Source: Pararhizobium arenae (lineage in GTDB: Bacteria > Pseudomonadota > Alphaproteobacteria > Rhizobiales > Rhizobiaceae). From it: a DNA stretch of 64,000 bases. Positions 16,394 to 26,130 of this stretch are shown one piece after another (position 1 is the first letter of the stretch; the number at the start of each line of letters is the position of its first letter). The stretch is taken from contig NZ_MOOY01000001.1 in the NCBI RefSeq assembly GCF_001931685.1, forward strand, positions 620,001 to 684,000, in the 5' to 3' direction. A program made the position numbers and the translations under genes. The notes beneath the pieces are model-generated. The model was not told where the DNA came from. It did no database searches and saw nothing but the letters and a program-made list of their open reading frames with translations.

Positions 16394-17761
16394 TCAGGCG
16401 GCCGCAGCGACCACCTGATTCCGTCCGTTCGCCTTCGCCTGGTAAAGAGCCGTATCCGCCCTCTTCAACAATGATTCCGGCGTATCCCCGGCAAGGTTCA
16501 AGGTCGCTATTCCCAATGACGCGGTGATATTCAGCAGGGTCGACGCTTCGGCCAAGGCGAATGGCTGGCCTTCGACAATGCCCCGCAGGCGTTCTGCAAT
16601 GAGCGTCGCGACATCGGCGGGCGTATCCGGCATGACGACGACGAATTCCTCGCCACCGTAACGGCATGCGAGATCGGCGCCGCGCACGGTCGCCCGCACC
16701 CTACGGGCAAATTCGCGCAAGACGTCGTCGCCGGCGTCATGGCCATAGGTATCGTTGACACTCTTGAAGCGGTCGATGTCGGTGATGCAGACGGAAAGCG
16801 GCCGCCCGCGCGCAATAGCGCGCTCCACAAGAATCTTGAGGTGGTTGTCGAGATAACGGCGATTGTGAAGGCCAGTCAGCCCATCGGTTACGGCAAGTTC
16901 GATGGTCTGGCGCACGCTCGAGCGAAGCCGGTCGTTGTAATGTTTCCGGCGGATCTGCGTCAGGCTGCGGGCGACGAGTTCGTTCGAATCGACAGGGCGG
17001 ATCAGGTAGTCGGTCACGCCAAGATCCAGCGCACGCACGACCATGTCCTCGTGCCCCTGCTCTGCGATGAGAAGCACCGGGATGTAGCGCGTGCGCTCCA
17101 GCGAGCGCAGCTGCGAGCAAAGCCGCAACGGATCGTAATCATCGAAGTTGCTGTTGACGATCACGAGGTCGAAACTGCGCTCCGCCGCCTCGAAAAGCGC
17201 GGCTTGCGGATCGGACATTGCAACGACTTCGGCGATTGGCTTCAAGGCGCGGATCAGGCGATCCTGCGAGCCCGCGCGCCCGTCGACAAGCAGGACGCTG
17301 CCCGGTTCATCGGGGCGATCGGTGCGATTGAGGTCCTGAAGCCCGACGCTGTGCGCCGTCTCGGCGCGCAGGCGCAGCTCATCGCTGACGTTCTTCAGGC
17401 GCACGAGGCTCTTCACACGCGACATCAGCTGCAGGTCATTGACCGGCTTGGTCAGAAAATCGTCGGCACCGGCTTTAAGCCCGCGAACACGGTCGGACGG
17501 CTGGTCGAGCGCCGTCACCATGACGACCGGGATATGAGACGTGCGGCCGCTTGCCTTCAGGCGCTCGCACACTTCGAAACCATCGATACCGGGCATCATG
17601 ATATCCAGCAGCACCAGATCGACGGGCTGGCTTTCGCAGATCGCGAGCGCCTCGTAGCCATCCTTCGCCGTCAGTACATCGAAATACTCCGCCACCAGCC
17701 GCGCTTCGAGCAGCTTCACATTTGCGGGTATATCGTCAACGACAAGAATGCGGGCGGTCAT
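16394..17761 (-). CDS. pleD: Response regulator and diguanylate cyclase PleD
   Basis: 455 residues in the order REC1 (ARILVVDDIPANVKLLEARL; phospho-acceptor Asp in LVLLDIMMPGIDG), a degenerate REC2 (about 150-280) and GGDEF (RYGGEEFVVVMPD near residue 370). The inhibitory RxxD is intact five residues before the active site (RGAD). PleD makes cyclic di-GMP when phosphorylated and controls the cell-cycle switch from motile to sessile or replicating cell. It lies 75 bp after divK on the same strand, the conserved divK-pleD operon. Confidence 0.96.
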   Translation of the reverse strand: MTARILVVDDIPANVKLLEARLVAEYFDVLTAKDGYEALAICESQPVDLVLLDIMMPGIDGFEVCERLKASGRTSHIPVVMVTALDQPSDRVRGLKAGADDFLTKPVNDLQLMSRVKSLVRLKNVSDELRLRAETAHSVGLQDLNRTDRPDEPGSVLLVDGRAGSQDRLIRALKPIAEVVAMSDPQAALFEAAERSFDLVIVNSNFDDYDPLRLCSQLRSLERTRYIPVLLIAEQGHEDMVVRALDLGVTDYLIRPVDSNELVARSLTQIRRKHYNDRLRSSVRQTIELAVTDGLTGLHNRRYLDNHLKILVERAIARGRPLSVCITDIDRFKSVNDTYGHDAGDDVLREFARRVRATVRGADLACRYGGEEFVVVMPDTPADVATLIAERLRGIVEGQPFALAEASTLLNITASLGIATLNLAGDTPESLLKRADTALYQAKANGRNQVVAAAA

Positions 17762-17836
17762 ATCAAGGTCCTGTCAGATCGTTTCGGCTTGCCGATATCG
17801 CCCCTGCAGATCGCCTGGCGGATATCAGCTGACGCA

Positions 17837-18214
17837 TCATGCATCGCCCAGATACGTCTTTATGGTGTCGATGAATTTGGGAACGGAGATGGGCTTGGAA
17901 ACATAGGCCTCGCATCCACCCTGGCGGATGCGCTCCTCGTCACCCTTCATGGCGAAAGCGGTCACGGCAATCACCGGAATGACATGCAATTCGTCGTCTT
18001 CTTTCAACCACTTGGTCACTTCAAGTCCGGAGACCTCCGGCAGTTGAATGTCCATCAGGATCAGGTCTGGACGATGCTTGCGCGCAAGCTCCAGCGCCTC
18101 CATGCCGTTGCGGGTCTGGATCGTGGTGTATCCGGTTGCTTCGATAAGGTCTCGAAAGAGCTTCATGTTCAGCTCGTTGTCTTCGACTATCATAACCTGC
18201 TTGGGCATTGGCAT
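17837..18214 (-). CDS. divK: Single-domain response regulator DivK
   Basis: 125-residue stand-alone receiver domain with [21 protein letters not shown], the phosphorylated Asp in [16 protein letters not shown], the Thr of [14 protein letters not shown] and the Lys of YVSKPISV. Almost the standard DivK sequence. DivK is phosphorylated by PleC/DivJ-type kinases and steers CtrA activity. Start could be either Met of MPMPKQ. First gene of the divK-pleD operon. Confidence 0.96.
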   Translation of the reverse strand: MPMPKQVMIVEDNELNMKLFRDLIEATGYTTIQTRNGMEALELARKHRPDLILMDIQLPEVSGLEVTKWLKEDDELHVIPVIAVTAFAMKGDEERIRQGGCEAYVSKPISVPKFIDTIKTYLGDA

Positions 18215-18360
18215 CCCTTATCCGCATTCCGGCTTGCGTCACCTTGACTTGCATATAAGGTGCCGCTGCGCCAGTTTCACCTTGGCCAGATCGCAACTCT
18301 AAGGCTATTTGGTTGAAAAACAGGTAATATTCGCAGGAAAATCGCCAGAGGCGTAGAAGG

Positions 18361-18633
18361 ATGCATAACGTGAAATCTGCCGATGACGTCGCGATCACGA
18401 TTCTGGGCTGGCTTGCCAGCGAGCCGGACCTGCTCGACCGCTTCATGGCCCTGAGCGGGACGGACCCGTCATCTCTGCGCAGCGCTGCAAGATACCCCGG
18501 ATTTCTCGCCGGCGTCGTCGATTTTCTGATGCAGCACGAGCCGACTTTGCTTGCCTTCTGCCAGGCAACGGACACAAAGCCTGAAGACGTCGTTTCCGCG
18601 CATATGAGCCTTTCCGGCCCCGTTGACTATTGA
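18361..18633 (+). CDS. DUF3572 family protein
   Basis: 90-residue acidic helical protein (DDVAITILGWLASEPDLLDRFMALSG near the start, LARYPGF-type segment in the middle) that fits DUF3572, a small family widespread in Rhizobiales. No function is known. It lies divergent from divK with 146 bases between, and its 3' end is 5 bp from the preferred start of the HAD-like gene. Confidence 0.8.
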   Translation: MHNVKSADDVAITILGWLASEPDLLDRFMALSGTDPSSLRSAARYPGFLAGVVDFLMQHEPTLLAFCQATDTKPEDVVSAHMSLSGPVDY

Positions 18634-18637
18634 GCCC

Positions 18638-19297
18638 GTGACAAACCTTCCCGATTTCGCCCACATAAAGCTGACGGGGCGCCCGCTGATCATCTGCGAT
18701 ATCGACGAGGTCGTTCTTGAGTTCGTGACGCCGCTCGGCCGTTTCCTGGTGTCGGAGGGTTACAATCTCATCCCCCGCTCCTTCGCCCTGACGGGAAACA
18801 TCATCTCGAATGCCACCGGGGAAGCGGCAACCGAGCAGGACGTCAAATCGCTGTTGGATCGTTTCTTCACCGCACAAGAGGCCTGGCAGGTTCCCGCTCC
18901 AAATGCGGTGAGCACGCTTGCCGCACTCTCCCGCGACGCGGATCTCGTTTTCCTGACGGCGATGCCCGCGAGGCACGCTGCCGTCCGCCGCGTCCTGCTT
19001 GATCGCCACGATCTGATTTATCCGTTGCTCGCGACCGAAGGCCCCAAGGGGGCCGTCATCAAGGCACTGCGTGAGAGCATGCCTGTGCCCTGCGCCTTCA
19101 TAGACGACATCGCCCGCAATCTGCTCTCCGTACGTGAGCATGTGCCCGAATGCCTCTTGATCAACCTGATGGTCAATGACGATTTTCGCGCCATGGCGCC
19201 GGCGCCCGGTCCGGGCATCTATCGAGCGGCAAACTGGGACGATGTCGCGGCGCTTGTCAGCGCGCACCTGTTTGGCAAGTCAGAAAAATGGCCATGA
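18638..19297 (+). CDS. HAD-superfamily hydrolase-like protein
   Basis: 219 residues with HAD motif I ICDIDEVVLEF near residue 18, a motif II-like Thr in VFLTAMPARH, and motif IV-like Asp pair in FIDDIARN. Substrate unknown; the third residue of the DxDxV signature is intact so it may be an active phosphatase. GTG 18638 is preferred over TTG 18623, which would lie inside the DUF3572 gene. Confidence 0.75.
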   Translation: MTNLPDFAHIKLTGRPLIICDIDEVVLEFVTPLGRFLVSEGYNLIPRSFALTGNIISNATGEAATEQDVKSLLDRFFTAQEAWQVPAPNAVSTLAALSRDADLVFLTAMPARHAAVRRVLLDRHDLIYPLLATEGPKGAVIKALRESMPVPCAFIDDIARNLLSVREHVPECLLINLMVNDDFRAMAPAPGPGIYRAANWDDVAALVSAHLFGKSEKWP

Positions 19298-19364
19298 CAC
19301 AGAAGGCACGGGATCGGCGATCAAAGACGTTTCGATCGCCTTCATTTTGCGTTAGGGTGCAGCC

Positions 19365-19379
19365 GTTCAACCTTTGTTC
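19365..19379 (+). promoter_or_regulatory. SOS box of dinB
   Basis: GTTC at 19365-19368, seven bases, GTTC at 19376-19379: the alphaproteobacterial LexA site. It ends 6 bases before the ATG of dinB, so bound LexA would block the start of the gene. lexA itself is in this window with the same site. Confidence 0.85.
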
Positions 19380-19385
19380 CGCGCC

Positions 19386-20678
19386 ATGGCAGACGATCCC
19401 CTATCCGATTTCGGCTTTTGCCGTGACTGTCTGACCGACCAGTCAACGGAAGTGCGCCGCTGCAGGGCCTGCGGCAGTCCGCGCCTCCTGCGCCACCCCG
19501 AGCTTCACCGGCTGACGCTCGCCCATATCGATTGCGATGCCTTCTATGCGTCGGTCGAGAAGCGCGATAATCCCGATCTGGTCGACAAGCCTGTCATCAT
19601 CGGCGGCGGCAAACGAGGGGTCGTATCGACGGCCTGTTATATTGCCCGCGTGCATGGCGTTCGGTCTGCCATGCCGATGTTCAAGGCCCTCGAAGCCTGC
19701 CCGGACGCAATTGTCATCAAGCCGAATATGGAGAAATACGTTGCCGTCGGACGGCAGGTCCGGTCGATGATGCAGGAGCTGACGCCTCTGGTGCAGCCGC
19801 TTTCCATTGATGAAGCCTTTCTGGAACTGAAAGGCACGGAACGGCTGCATCACGCCTCCGCCGCCCTCACCCTCGCGCGTTTTGCGCGCCGCGTGGAGGC
19901 CGAGATCGGAATCAGCGTGTCCGTGGGCCTGTCCTATTGCAAGTTTCTCGCCAAGGTCGCTTCGGATCTGCAGAAGCCGCGCGGATTCTCTGTCATCGGT
20001 GAGGCGGAAGCGCTCGATTTCCTGCGGGAAAAACCGGTGACGCTGATCTGGGGCGTCGGCAAGGCATTTGCCGCGACCCTGGAGCGTGACGGCATCCGCA
20101 CCGTCGGCCAACTTCAGACCATGGAGGAAGGCGACCTGATGCGGCGCTACGGCACGATGGGACAACGCCTGTTCCGCCTGTCGCGCGGGCGGGACGAGCG
20201 GCAGGTCGAAACCAACGGCGAAGCAAAAAGCGTTTCTTCCGAAACCACGTTCAACGACGATCTTTGCGATTATGACGATCTTGTCGTGCACCTTCGCCGC
20301 CTCAGCGAGAAAGTGAGTGCACGACTGCGGAAATCGCAGATCGCCGGGCAGACGGTCGTGTTGAAGTTGAAGACAGCCGATTTCAAGCTGCGCACGCGCA
20401 ACCGACGGCTGGACAGCCCGACCCAACTCGCCGACCGCATTTTTCACACCAGCATGCAACTTCTGGACCGGGAAACGGACGGCACGAAATTCCGGCTCAT
20501 CGGCATCGGCGTCAACGATCTCGGCGATCCGTCGCTGGCCGACCCGCCCGACCTCGTCGATCGCAATGCAGGCCGACGCGCCGCAGCCGAAGCCGCCATG
20601 AACCAGCTGCGCGACAAGTTCGGCAAATCCAGCGTCGAAACCGGCTATACCTTCGGAAAGGGCCGCCGCGAACATTGA
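19386..20678 (+). CDS. dinB: DNA polymerase IV
   Basis: Y-family translesion polymerase, 430 residues. An N-terminal extension carries a four-Cys zinc-finger-like motif (FCRDC...CRACG, residues 12-31), usual for rhizobial DinB. The polymerase core follows: [13 protein letters not shown] with a catalytic Asp, the steric-gate region, SIDEAFLE with the second acidic pair, a helix-hairpin-helix segment ([18 protein letters not shown]) and the little-finger domain. ATG 19386 is chosen: the upstream TTG 19374 lies inside the SOS box. Expected to be induced by DNA damage. Confidence 0.95.
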   Translation: MADDPLSDFGFCRDCLTDQSTEVRRCRACGSPRLLRHPELHRLTLAHIDCDAFYASVEKRDNPDLVDKPVIIGGGKRGVVSTACYIARVHGVRSAMPMFKALEACPDAIVIKPNMEKYVAVGRQVRSMMQELTPLVQPLSIDEAFLELKGTERLHHASAALTLARFARRVEAEIGISVSVGLSYCKFLAKVASDLQKPRGFSVIGEAEALDFLREKPVTLIWGVGKAFAATLERDGIRTVGQLQTMEEGDLMRRYGTMGQRLFRLSRGRDERQVETNGEAKSVSSETTFNDDLCDYDDLVVHLRRLSEKVSARLRKSQIAGQTVVLKLKTADFKLRTRNRRLDSPTQLADRIFHTSMQLLDRETDGTKFRLIGIGVNDLGDPSLADPPDLVDRNAGRRAAAEAAMNQLRDKFGKSSVETGYTFGKGRREH

Positions 20679-20800
20679 CGCCGGCGCGATCCAAACCGTT
20701 GGCAAAACTTCCTTAAATCCCTTCCGCTACGGTAGCTTCTCCTCCGGGAGCCGCCGCATGTGTCGCGACAAAGCCCGGATAACGAACTCCGGATGTCGTC

Positions 20801-22066
20801 ATGGTTCAGCGTATCGCATTTCGGTCCAGACTTTTTTACCTGACCCTCATTGCCGCCACGGCTCTGGGCAGCGCCTCCCTGCTCGCTGCCGAAGACCGAC
20901 CGCTTCAGGTCATCGTCTCTAAGCAGCAGCAGTCCCTCGTCGTCTATGATGGCGACACGGTGATCGCCACGTCCCACGTCTCGACGGGAAAGAAGGGTCA
21001 TGCGACCCCGACCGGCATCTTCTCCATTCTGCAGAAGGCGCGTCACCACCGCTCGAACATCTACTCGAACGCGCCGATGCCCTTCATGCAGCGCCTTACA
21101 TGGTCCGGCATCGCGCTGCATGCCTCCGGTCATGTTCCCGCCTATCCGGCGTCGCACGGCTGCGTGCGCATGCCGAACGATTTCGCAAAGAGCCTGTTCG
21201 GCATGACGTCCATGGGCATGCATGTGCTGATTTCCGAACAGCAGGTCACGCCGGCTTCGATCGAACATGCCTTTCTCTTTCGCCCACGCCCGCCCTCGCC
21301 CCCGCTTCTCTCCGATGTGGAGCTTCGCCCGACCGTGTCGCACCTCCCGTCACAGTCGGCTTCCGTCGAAGTGGCTATGCAGGAACAGCCCAACCCGCAA
21401 CGGATGGAGATGCCGGAGGGATCGCCGATCCGGATGCTGATCACCTGGCGCGGCCAGCGCGAGACGACGATGGATGTGCAGCGCCTCCTCAGCGAACTTG
21501 GCTTCAACCCGGGCATAGCGGACGGCTTTGCCGGGTCGCAGACCCTCGACGCGATCCGGGCGTTTCAGGAAAGCGAAGGCTTGAAGGTCGATCCAAGGAT
21601 CACGGCGGACCTGGTGGCCTTGCTTTACCGAAAAACCGGTAAAGGCACCCCCGCCAACGGGCAGATCATGATCCGGCGCGATTTCCTGCCGGTTTTCGAA
21701 GCGCCGATCACGATCGCCGATCCGCAGAGGGCGCTCGGCACGCATTTCATGCAGTTTCTCGCCGTTGATGACAAAGACGACAAGGCAACCGAAAAAGGCG
21801 GCGAATGGTATGCGACCACGCTCGACAACACATTGCCCAAGGCGATGAAAACGCGCCTCGGCATTACCGAGGACGCCGATCCGCTGGTTTACAACGCCGC
21901 GGCCTTGACGCTCGCACGCCTCAGCCTGGATCCGGAAACCCGCGAGCGCATCGAATTGATGCTCGTCGATGGCTCGTCGCTGACCGTCAGCGACAACGGC
22001 CTGGGACCGGAAACCGGCAAAGGCACCGACTTCATCACAATCACCCACGCCGCCTCGAAGGGTTGA
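20801..22066 (+). CDS. L,D-transpeptidase with peptidoglycan-binding domain
   Basis: 421 residues: an N-terminal hydrophobic export signal (LFYLTLIAATALGSASLLAA), a YkuD domain with the signature HASG...SHGCVRM (active Cys near residue 124), and a peptidoglycan-binding repeat near 230-285 (MDVQRLLSELGFNPGIADG). Acts in the periplasm, forming 3-3 cross-links or attaching proteins to peptidoglycan. The C-terminal 130 residues match nothing I know. It ends 17 bp from the convergent dnaE. Confidence 0.92.
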   Translation: MVQRIAFRSRLFYLTLIAATALGSASLLAAEDRPLQVIVSKQQQSLVVYDGDTVIATSHVSTGKKGHATPTGIFSILQKARHHRSNIYSNAPMPFMQRLTWSGIALHASGHVPAYPASHGCVRMPNDFAKSLFGMTSMGMHVLISEQQVTPASIEHAFLFRPRPPSPPLLSDVELRPTVSHLPSQSASVEVAMQEQPNPQRMEMPEGSPIRMLITWRGQRETTMDVQRLLSELGFNPGIADGFAGSQTLDAIRAFQESEGLKVDPRITADLVALLYRKTGKGTPANGQIMIRRDFLPVFEAPITIADPQRALGTHFMQFLAVDDKDDKATEKGGEWYATTLDNTLPKAMKTRLGITEDADPLVYNAAALTLARLSLDPETRERIELMLVDGSSLTVSDNGLGPETGKGTDFITITHAASKG

Positions 22067-22083
22067 GGTCGCCGTCCTGAAAC

Positions 22084-25000
22084 CTACACTAGCTCGACAT
22101 CCAGAACGCCCGGCGTGCTGCGCATGGCAGCAGCGATTTCGGCGGAGATGCGGTAGCGTTCGTTGAGTTCGACCTCGATTTCCCGCTGGCCGTTGTCCTT
22201 GATGACGATGAAGGACACGAGGCCATCCCCCTTTGTGTTCAGATGGCTTGCCACCGAACGAAGCGGGCCGCTGTCGCGCACGTAGACGCGCAAGGCCTTC
22301 TGCATCTGCAGGGATCGCTCCTCCAGAGACTGCAGCGTCTGGATCCGCAGGCCGATGCCTTCCGGTCGTTCTTCCGCCTGCACGGTCATGACGAGCGATT
22401 TGCCTGGCTCAAGAAGATCGCGATACTGGTTCAGCGCCTCGGAGAAAAGAACGGCCTCGAACTGGCCGGACGAATCCGAGAAGGCGATGATGCCCATCTT
22501 GTTGCCGGTGCGGGTCTTGCGCTCCTGCTTGGAGGTAACGGTTCCGGCAAGACGCCCGGCAGTCGCGCCCTTCTTCACCGAGCCGGAAAAATCCCCGAAG
22601 GTCTGAACACGCATCTTCGTAAGCAGCTCGCCATAGGTGTCGAGCGGATGAGCCGAGAGATAAAAACCGAGCACCTGGAACTCCCGGTGCAGCTTCTCCG
22701 AGGCCAGCCAGGGCGCGTAGGCCGGCAGGCCAAGCTTCTCCGGTCCGGTTGCGGCACCCGCCCCGAACATATCGCTCTGGCCGCTGACCTTGTTTTCCTG
22801 TGCACGCTGCGCAAGCCCGAGAATGCGGTCCAGTCCGCCCACCAGTTCCGCGCGATCGTGGCCGAAACAATCGAACGCGCCGGCGCAGATCAGGCTTTCG
22901 AAGACGCGCCGGTTGAGCAGTTTGGGATCGATGCGCAGGCAGAAGTCCTCAAGGCTTTCGAAAGCCTTGTCTCCACGCATCTGGACAATGTGATCGACGG
23001 CCGCTTCCCCGACGCCCTTGATCGCGGCAAGCGAGTAGAAAATGCAATTGTCACCCGTCTCGAACCGTCGGAAGGACGTCTGCACGGATGGCGGAATGAT
23101 TTTGATGCCGAGCCGGGCCGCGTCCTGGCGAAAGTCGTTGACCTTGTCGGTGTTCGACATATCGAGCGTCATCGACGCGGCAAGGAACTCGACAGGATAG
23201 TGCGCCTTCAGATAGGCAGTCTGGTAGGAGACGATGGCATAGGCGGCGGCATGGCTCTTGTTGAAGCCGTAGTTGGCGAATTTCGCCAGCAGGTCGAAGA
23301 TCATGTCGGCCTGCGGTTTCGAGACGCCGTTCTTCACCGCACCGTCGACAAAGCGGGCGCGCTGCTTGTCCATCTCCTCCTTGATCTTCTTGCCCATCGC
23401 GCGGCGCAGAAGATCGGCCTCTCCGAGCGAATAGCCGGAGAGAACCTGGGCGATCTGCATTACCTGTTCCTGATAGACGATAACGCCCTGCGTTTCCTTG
23501 AGCAGGTAATCGATCATCGGATGGATCGACTCGATCTCCTCCTCGCCGTGTTTGCGGGCGTTGTAGACCGGGATATTCTCCATCGGTCCCGGACGGTAGA
23601 GCGCGACAAGCGCAATGATGTCCTCGATGCAGTCCGGGCGCATGCCAATGAGCGCCTTGCGCATGCCGGCACTTTCCACCTGAAACACGCCCACGGTCTC
23701 GCCGTTCGAGAGCATTTCGTAGGTGCGGGCATCATCCAGCGGCAGCGATTCGAGCGAAACGGAGATGTTGCGCTTGGCGATGAAGTCAACGGCGGTCTTC
23801 AGGACAGTCAGGGTTTTAAGGCCGAGGAAGTCGAACTTCACTAGTCCGGCCTGCTCCACCCATTTCATGTTGAACTGGGTGACGGGCATATCGGAGCGCG
23901 GATCACGATACATCGGTACCAGCTGCGACAACGGCCGGTCGCCGATGACAATGCCGGCGGCGTGCGTCGAGGCGTGACGGTAAAGGCCTTCGATCTTCTG
24001 GGCGATGTCGAGCAGCCGGCCGATGACCGGTTCCTTCTCGACCTCTTCCTGGAAGCGCGGCTCTTCTTCGATCGCCTTCGACAGCGGCGTCGGGTTGGCG
24101 GGGTTGTTCGGCACGAGCTTGCAGATCTTGTCGACCTGGCCATAGGGCATCTCGAGCACGCGCCCGACGTCGCGCAAGGCGGCACGCGCCTGCAGCGAGC
24201 CGAAGGTAATGATCTGCGCCACCTGCTCGCGACCATACTTGCCCTGAACGTAGCGGATCACCTCTTCGCGCCTGTCCTGGCAGAAGTCGATGTCGAAGTC
24301 CGGCATCGAGACACGTTCCGGATTGAGGAAGCGCTCGAACAGCAACGAGAAACGCAACGGATCGACATCGGTAATCGTCAGGGCGTAAGCAACCAGAGAG
24401 CCCGCACCCGAACCGCGGCCGGGGCCGACCGGAATGTCGTGCTGCTTGGCCCATTTGATGAAGTCGGCAACGATCAGGAAGTAACCGGGGAACTTCATCC
24501 GCTCGATGACGCCCAGCTCGAAGTCGAGGCGTTCGCGATAATCGTTTTCGCTATAGCCGGCAGAAAGCCCGAGCGTCTTCATGCGCGCCTCAAGACCCTC
24601 CTGGGCCTGACGTCGCAACTCCTGCGCCTCGGCGCGTTCGGCCTCCAGCGGATCGTCGGATGCGCCGGTGAAGCGTGGTAGGATCGGCCCGCGGGTCTTC
24701 AGCACAAACGAACAGCGGCGGGCGATCTCGACCGAATTTTCCAGCGCCTCCGGCAGATCCCTGAACAGCGCCGCCATATCCTTGCGGCTCTTCAGATAGT
24801 GATCCGGCGTCAGGCGAAAGCGGCTGTCATCGGAGACCATGGCGTTGTGGGCCACAGCCATCAGGGCGTCATGGGCGTCGTATTCTTCCGGCGTCGGGAA
24901 AAACGGCTCGTTGGTGGCAACCAGCGGCAAATCGAGTTTATAGGCCAGATCGATGATCCGGCCTTCATGGCGTCGATCGTACCGTCCGTGGCGCTGAAGC

Positions 25001-25587
25001 TCGACATACAGCCGATCGCCGAAAATCGCGGCAAGAGCCTTCAGGCGCGCTTCGGCGAGCCCGAAGTGACCGGATCGGACCGCCATGTCGATCGGCCCAC
25101 TGGAGGCACCCGTCAGGGCAATCAATCCTTCCGCACCACTGTCGCGCAACCAGGACAGCGATATCCGAACCGCCTGCCCGCCTTCGCCATCGAGATAGGC
25201 GCGGCTGACGAGATCGACGAGATTGACATAGCCGCGATCCGTCGCCGCGATCAGCACGATCGACGGCAGCTTCGCCAGATGTTGGGCGTGCCCCCGTTTT
25301 TCGCCCTCGGCTTCGTCCTCCATGTCAATGGAGAGCTGGCAGCCGATCAGCGGCTGGAGCCCCTCATCCGTGGATTTCAGGGAAAACTCGAGTGCGGCAA
25401 AGAGATTGTTCGTATCGGCTATTCCGATCGCCGGCTGACCATCGGCCACGGCCTTGCTGATGATCTTCTTGAGCGGTAGCGCGCCTTCGAGCAACGAATA
25501 GGCGGAATGGACCCGAAGATGCACGAAGAGAGGATCACCCCCCTCGCCAGCTGCAACCTGCTGATCGATTTTTTCTACATCCGCCAT
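22084..25587 (-). CDS. dnaE: DNA polymerase III subunit alpha
   Basis: Replicative polymerase catalytic subunit, 1167 residues. PHP domain from residue 22 (FVHLRVHSAYSLLEGA), catalytic Asp pair in PDFDIDFCQDRREEVI near residue 430, third Asp in KFDFLGLKTL, tandem helix-hairpin-helix, and a C-terminal OB fold (TVTSKQERKTRTGNKMGIIAF). This is the DnaE1 replicative form rather than DnaE2/ImuC, judged from length and C-terminus. Stands alone, without lolD/lolC neighbours in the window. Confidence 0.96.
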   Translation of the reverse strand: MADVEKIDQQVAAGEGGDPLFVHLRVHSAYSLLEGALPLKKIISKAVADGQPAIGIADTNNLFAALEFSLKSTDEGLQPLIGCQLSIDMEDEAEGEKRGHAQHLAKLPSIVLIAATDRGYVNLVDLVSRAYLDGEGGQAVRISLSWLRDSGAEGLIALTGASSGPIDMAVRSGHFGLAEARLKALAAIFGDRLYVELQRHGRYDRRHEGRIIDLAYKLDLPLVATNEPFFPTPEEYDAHDALMAVAHNAMVSDDSRFRLTPDHYLKSRKDMAALFRDLPEALENSVEIARRCSFVLKTRGPILPRFTGASDDPLEAERAEAQELRRQAQEGLEARMKTLGLSAGYSENDYRERLDFELGVIERMKFPGYFLIVADFIKWAKQHDIPVGPGRGSGAGSLVAYALTITDVDPLRFSLLFERFLNPERVSMPDFDIDFCQDRREEVIRYVQGKYGREQVAQIITFGSLQARAALRDVGRVLEMPYGQVDKICKLVPNNPANPTPLSKAIEEEPRFQEEVEKEPVIGRLLDIAQKIEGLYRHASTHAAGIVIGDRPLSQLVPMYRDPRSDMPVTQFNMKWVEQAGLVKFDFLGLKTLTVLKTAVDFIAKRNISVSLESLPLDDARTYEMLSNGETVGVFQVESAGMRKALIGMRPDCIEDIIALVALYRPGPMENIPVYNARKHGEEEIESIHPMIDYLLKETQGVIVYQEQVMQIAQVLSGYSLGEADLLRRAMGKKIKEEMDKQRARFVDGAVKNGVSKPQADMIFDLLAKFANYGFNKSHAAAYAIVSYQTAYLKAHYPVEFLAASMTLDMSNTDKVNDFRQDAARLGIKIIPPSVQTSFRRFETGDNCIFYSLAAIKGVGEAAVDHIVQMRGDKAFESLEDFCLRIDPKLLNRRVFESLICAGAFDCFGHDRAELVGGLDRILGLAQRAQENKVSGQSDMFGAGAATGPEKLGLPAYAPWLASEKLHREFQVLGFYLSAHPLDTYGELLTKMRVQTFGDFSGSVKKGATAGRLAGTVTSKQERKTRTGNKMGIIAFSDSSGQFEAVLFSEALNQYRDLLEPGKSLVMTVQAEERPEGIGLRIQTLQSLEERSLQMQKALRVYVRDSGPLRSVASHLNTKGDGLVSFIVIKDNGQREIEVELNERYRISAEIAAAMRSTPGVLDVELV

Positions 25588-25722
25588 CGTTCGCCCCGAT
25601 TCCAGTCAGGGGCAAACGATATCCCCCTTCGGGCGGCTGATGTCCACTTTTCATCATCGGTGATCGAAACTTTCGGGGATAAGCCTGCTTTTCCACAGCC
25701 AGCCCCGAAGACGGGCAGTGGA

Positions 25723-25809
25723 TTACATTCCCATGACGAGAATGGAAAAGCTGGCAATGAACATCATCATCGAGGTGAAGGCAGCGAGATCGCGAAGAAA
25801 ATCGGTCAT
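25723..25809 (-). CDS. 28-residue membrane peptide
   Basis: A very short frame starting at ATG 25809 with GGAGAAACGAA directly upstream, an excellent ribosome site at proper spacing. The peptide starts MTDFLRDLAAFTSMMMF and ends in a hydrophobic stretch before TAA 25723. One membrane segment. I recall similar unannotated short peptides in Rhizobium but cannot name a family. Lies 113 bases upstream of dnaE on the same strand. Confidence 0.6.
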   Translation of the reverse strand: MTDFLRDLAAFTSMMMFIASFSILVMGM

Positions 25810-26074
25810 TTCGTTTCTCCTTTTCCGTTATGTTTTTATTTTGTTCTATATTTGTTCACTCGTCAAGCGCTTACAGCCGATAAGACGTGCCGCCGTCGCC
25901 GATGGTGAATGATATCTTACCGCGCAGGAAAACGAAGCCGCAGGAGGAACAGACCGCGACGGCGTAGGTCGTTCATAAATCGTTAACCACGACATGCCAG
26001 ATTATCTGACAGTAAGGCTGACTACGGATGAACTAGCGGCTCTTGCCTTAAATCGAGCGCTGGACGCGGCGCAT

Positions 26075-26116
26075 TTGAAAAGGTCGACAACGCAGAAGCG
26101 CTGTCGACCTTTTCAA
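26075..26116. terminator. Strong hairpin after the GGDEF gene
   Basis: A perfect 15-base inverted repeat, TTGAAAAGGTCGACA (26075-26089) against its complement at 26102-26116, with a 12-base loop. It lies 15 bases beyond the stop of the - strand cyclase gene. The A/T ends of the stem give a T run on both strands, so it probably terminates in both directions. The rest of 25810-26130 shows no gene. Confidence 0.8.
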
Positions 26117-26130
26117 TTTCAGTCGGCGAT

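Noticed and set aside
16739..18247. 502-residue + strand frame over pleD and divK
   Set aside because: Runs through two certain genes on the opposite strand.
19374..19386. TTG 19374 as start of dinB
   Set aside because: It lies inside the GTTC-N7-GTTC box; ATG 19386 is just beyond it and fits homologues.
22243..23844. 533-residue + strand frame over dnaE
   Set aside because: Antisense shadow of the polymerase gene.
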